From the NCBI RefSeq assembly GCF_036327005.1, contig NZ_JAUGZK010000012.1, positions 54,009 to 118,008 on the forward strand: DNA of 64,000 nucleotides, in the 5' to 3' direction. This DNA comes from Alkalimonas mucilaginosa. GTDB taxonomy: Bacteria > Pseudomonadota > Gammaproteobacteria > Enterobacterales > Alteromonadaceae. Position numbers and translations under genes: made by a program. The notes under the pieces are model-generated. The model did not search any database and was not told the origin of the DNA. It was given only the letters and a program-made list of their open reading frames with translations. This document shows, in pieces, positions 62,522 through 64,000 of this stretch (position 1 is its first letter; every line of letters starts with the position of its first letter).

Positions 62522-62668
62522 GTTTACTTCTCCTCTGACATTTTGCAAAAAGCAAACTGCCGAAACGAAGCACACAGTACTACCCTAATCCATGCCGACA
62601 TTTCGCAATTGCTGATTTGAATTTATTGTAATTATTTATCGCAACGCTTTGACACAACCAGCCAGGGA

Positions 62669-62682
62669 TTGACAACTATCAA
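62669..62682. promoter_or_regulatory. FNR/CRP-type dyad upstream of ctaC
   Basis: TTGAC-AACT-ATCAA differs from the FNR consensus TTGAT-N4-ATCAA by one base. It lies 148 bases upstream of the ctaC GTG, in the likely promoter region. Oxygen-dependent control of an aerobic oxidase is a known pattern, but CRP-like binding is not excluded. Confidence 0.45.
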
Positions 62683-62787
62683 AGTTTTACGGAACAGGTG
62701 CTGTCCCTTTTTGGGTACTTATTTTTTCACCAGTTCTTGCCTAAGAATTATCCAAATCGTGCTCAGTGTAAACCCCTAAATAGCAAA

Positions 62788-62821
62788 AGCGCCGGCAAAA
62801 CCAAGTGGTCGTACCAGCGCT
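62788..62821. terminator. Terminator after lexA
   Basis: AGCGCCGG (62788-62795) pairs with CCAGCGCT (62814-62821), with one G-T wobble. On the leftward strand it is followed by TTTTGCTATTT. It lies 47 bases past the lexA stop and also has U-rich sequence on the + side, so it may work both ways. Confidence 0.65.
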
Positions 62822-62868
62822 CTTTCTATTTTTTGCTTCAGTAGTTTAGCGAAGAAGCAGTGCCAGGC

Positions 62869-63492
62869 TTATAGCCAGCTGCCATTGCGGATCACACCTA
62901 CAGCCAAGCCTTCTATCTGAAACTCTTGCTGGCTGAGGTCAACTTGAATCACTTCGAAATCCTGATTCTCGGGATGCAATAAGACCATACTGCCCTGGCG
63001 TTCAAAGCGCTTTACTGTCACTTCATCATCGACCCGGGCCACCACCACCTGACGCTGCTCCGCGCGGCTGGTTTTATGGACTGCCAGGAGATCACCATCC
63101 AAAATACCTATATCCTGCATGCTCATGCCTTGAACCCGCAACAGGAAATCAGCATGAGGTTTGAACAGATGCGCGTCCAGCTGATAATGCTCCTGGATAT
63201 TTTCTGCCGCCAGAATAGGCTGGCCGGCAGCGACCTTGCCAATCAGTGGCAAGCCTAGTTGTTCAGGTGCAGCATCGTCCTCTTCGATAATACGCAAACC
63301 CCGGGAAGTACCGGGCAACATTTCAATCACCCCTTTACGCGCCAGCGCTTTTAAATGCTCTTCGGCCGCATTGGCTGATTTAAAACCCAGTTGGCGGGCA
63401 ATCTCTGCCCGGGTTGGTGGCATCCCGGTTTCCGCCTGGTAATCACGCAGTAACTGTAAAATTTCGGCCTGGCGTGCAGTAAGTGGTCTCAT
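62869..63492 (-). CDS. lexA: SOS repressor LexA
   Basis: This 207-residue repressor of the SOS response has an N-terminal winged helix-turn-helix (about 1-68; PPTRAEIARQLGFKSANAAEEHLKAL). The C-terminal S24 peptidase domain has the self-cleavage site Ala89-Gly90 in VAAGQP, Ser124 in QGMSMQD and Lys161 in VTVKRF. All lie five residues later than the E. coli positions (84/85, 119, 156), because of a short insertion in the linker. A LexA box overlaps its own -10 element. Confidence 0.98.
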   Translation of the reverse strand: MRPLTARQAEILQLLRDYQAETGMPPTRAEIARQLGFKSANAAEEHLKALARKGVIEMLPGTSRGLRIIEEDDAAPEQLGLPLIGKVAAGQPILAAENIQEHYQLDAHLFKPHADFLLRVQGMSMQDIGILDGDLLAVHKTSRAEQRQVVVARVDDEVTVKRFERQGSMVLLHPENQDFEVIQVDLSQQEFQIEGLAVGVIRNGSWL

Positions 63493-63518
63493 AGTGCTGG
63501 TTACCTGTACAGTGGATA

Positions 63519-63534
63519 CTGTCAGTATATACAG
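63519..63534 (-). promoter_or_regulatory. LexA-binding SOS box of lexA
   Basis: CTGTATATACTGACAG (leftward strand) fits CTG-N10-CAG. It covers the -10 hexamer TATACT (63529-63524), so bound LexA would block its own promoter. Only one full box is present, where E. coli lexA has two. Confidence 0.85.
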
Positions 63535-64000
63535 GCTTTTCGTAAATGCAAACCCTCAACAGTTCGAAGCAATTCATTTGTAGCTTTTGTAGCTTTCTGA
63601 TTCTGTGAATTTTTCAAACACGTGAATATCCTATTTGTTACAGCTTGCAGAGGAAATCTGTGATTTTCTATAAACTTCCTCAAGCTACATAAAGCTACAA
63701 AAGCTACAATTATACAAAAAAACAATATAAAACACACTAGTGGGCTATACAAAACTAAACAGGCCTTGAAAGAAGACCACATATCTGGATCTTCACGACC
63801 ATCCTGTTTACCTAGTTGCTTTCCTGAAAAGAAGTCTAACCAATCCTTAAATAAAACTTTCTTAAAAAATAACCCATGACCACCTTTGAAGTACCTGTTT
63901 TGAATCAAGCCAGCAAATGTGTTTTTAAACCCTACTCGACCAGCCATTCCTAAGCCAATAGCTGAAGCTTGACTGAAAACTAGCGCTTTATCTGAAATTC
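63522..64000 (-). CDS. Unidentified partial reading frame in A+T-rich DNA
   Basis: A leftward frame stays open from the right edge to a stop at 63522, about 159 codons, in DNA that is clearly richer in A+T than the rest of the window. Visible parts include AGRVGFKNTFAGLIQNRYFKG, GHGLFFKKVLFKDWLDFF and a hydrophobic stretch ACLVLYSPLVCFILFF. The last third crosses the 19-bp inverted repeats at 63578 and 63691 (read as VAFVAL and KATKAT) and ends inside the lexA promoter. I do not recognise the protein. The first part may be a real gene whose end lies near 63700 or which has been joined to host DNA; the tail is probably not a normal protein. Confidence 0.35.
   Translation of the reverse strand, partial: ISDKALVFSQASAIGLGMAGRVGFKNTFAGLIQNRYFKGGHGLFFKKVLFKDWLDFFSGKQLGKQDGREDPDMWSSFKACLVLYSPLVCFILFFCIIVAFVALCSLRKFIENHRFPLQAVTNRIFTCLKNSQNQKATKATNELLRTVEGLHLRKACIY
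63524..63551 (-). promoter_or_regulatory. Sigma-70 promoter of lexA
   Basis: Read leftwards, -35 TTGCAT (63551-63546), a 16-base spacer, and -10 TATACT (63529-63524). It sits about 32 bases upstream of the lexA start and overlaps the SOS box. Confidence 0.7.
63578..63709. repeat. 19-bp perfect inverted repeats with 9-base subunits
   Basis: TTGTAGCTTTTGTAGCTTT at 63578-63596 is the exact reverse complement of 63691-63709. Each arm is two tandem 9-base units (TTGTAGCTT). A third partial unit (AAGCTACAT) lies at 63682-63690. The 94-base interval is A+T-rich. It may be iteron-like binding sites, a large hairpin or the end of a mobile element. Confidence 0.75.

Larger units (their letters stand above)
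62522..62868. other. Intergenic region between ctaC and lexA
   Basis: This 347-base stretch holds the ctaC ribosome site (62529-62534), an A+T-rich part at 62615-62640 that may contain the ctaC promoter, the FNR-like dyad at 62669 and the lexA terminator at 62788. I see no gene or RNA in it. Confidence 0.6.

Noticed and set aside
1..64000. tRNA, rRNA, CRISPR arrays and insertion sequences
   Set aside because: No tRNA cloverleaf, rRNA core, regular spaced repeat array or transposase was seen.

Overview
The window looks like a chromosomal segment of a marine or freshwater gammaproteobacterium in the Alteromonadales/Chromatiales border group (Rheinheimera, Alishewanella, Arsukibacterium and relatives). 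This is inferred from the complete gspC-N type II secretion operon divergent from hslR-hslO and followed by envZ-ompR, greB and tex, from the ctaCDGE plus ctaAB/SURF1/SCO oxidase cluster, from the large TonB receptors with CadC-like regulators, and from the glutamine-rich proteins. Base composition is about half G+C by eye, except for the last 450 bases, which are clearly A+T-rich. I saw no rRNA, tRNA or CRISPR array and no intact insertion sequence.

Layout. 1-4724: the 5' end of a response regulator gene, divergent from a three-gene MacAB-type ABC export operon that has a near-consensus sigma-54 promoter. 4769-9000: a metallo-beta-lactamase-fold lipoprotein, a small membrane protein, an amidohydrolase, and a divergent ECF sigma factor with a membrane partner. 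The intergenic region there holds two divergent, almost identical promoters that the ECF factor probably reads. 9011-13383: a histidine kinase, dps, a toxin-gene remnant, cysE and a glycerophosphodiesterase lipoprotein with a Pho-box-like site. 13619-17235: a TonB receptor with a Fur-box-like site, and a class V aminotransferase. 17336-28566: the complete T2SS operon, read leftwards. 28719-35454: hslR, hslO, envZ/ompR, a small lipoprotein, greB and tex.

35491-48815: a CadC-like regulator with a propeller domain next to a 918-residue TonB receptor, alkaline phosphatase, a secreted M43 protease with a MAM-like tail, serine dehydratase, a phosphoesterase, a SprA-like metalloprotease with a 93-residue flagellar-like protein, bioH and comF. 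48859-54271: an M14 peptidase, nfuA, a polysaccharide deacetylase and an unknown duplicated exported protein. 54268-62521: SCO, heme A synthesis, SURF1 and an aa3/caa3-type cytochrome oxidase. 62869-64000: lexA, then an unidentified partial reading frame in A+T-rich DNA with a 19-bp perfect inverted repeat.

How it fits together. Exported enzymes (phosphatase, phosphodiesterase, proteases, deacetylase), the T2SS that can secrete such proteins, and outer-membrane TonB receptors suit a heterotroph that degrades polymers and scavenges phosphate and peptides. The oxidase cluster supplies aerobic respiration. Nothing here is an obvious large undescribed system. The most promising unexplained items are the ECF regulon intergenic region, the duplicated exported protein, the SCO-like CxxxC protein, the flagellar-like/SprA-like pair and the element at the right edge.
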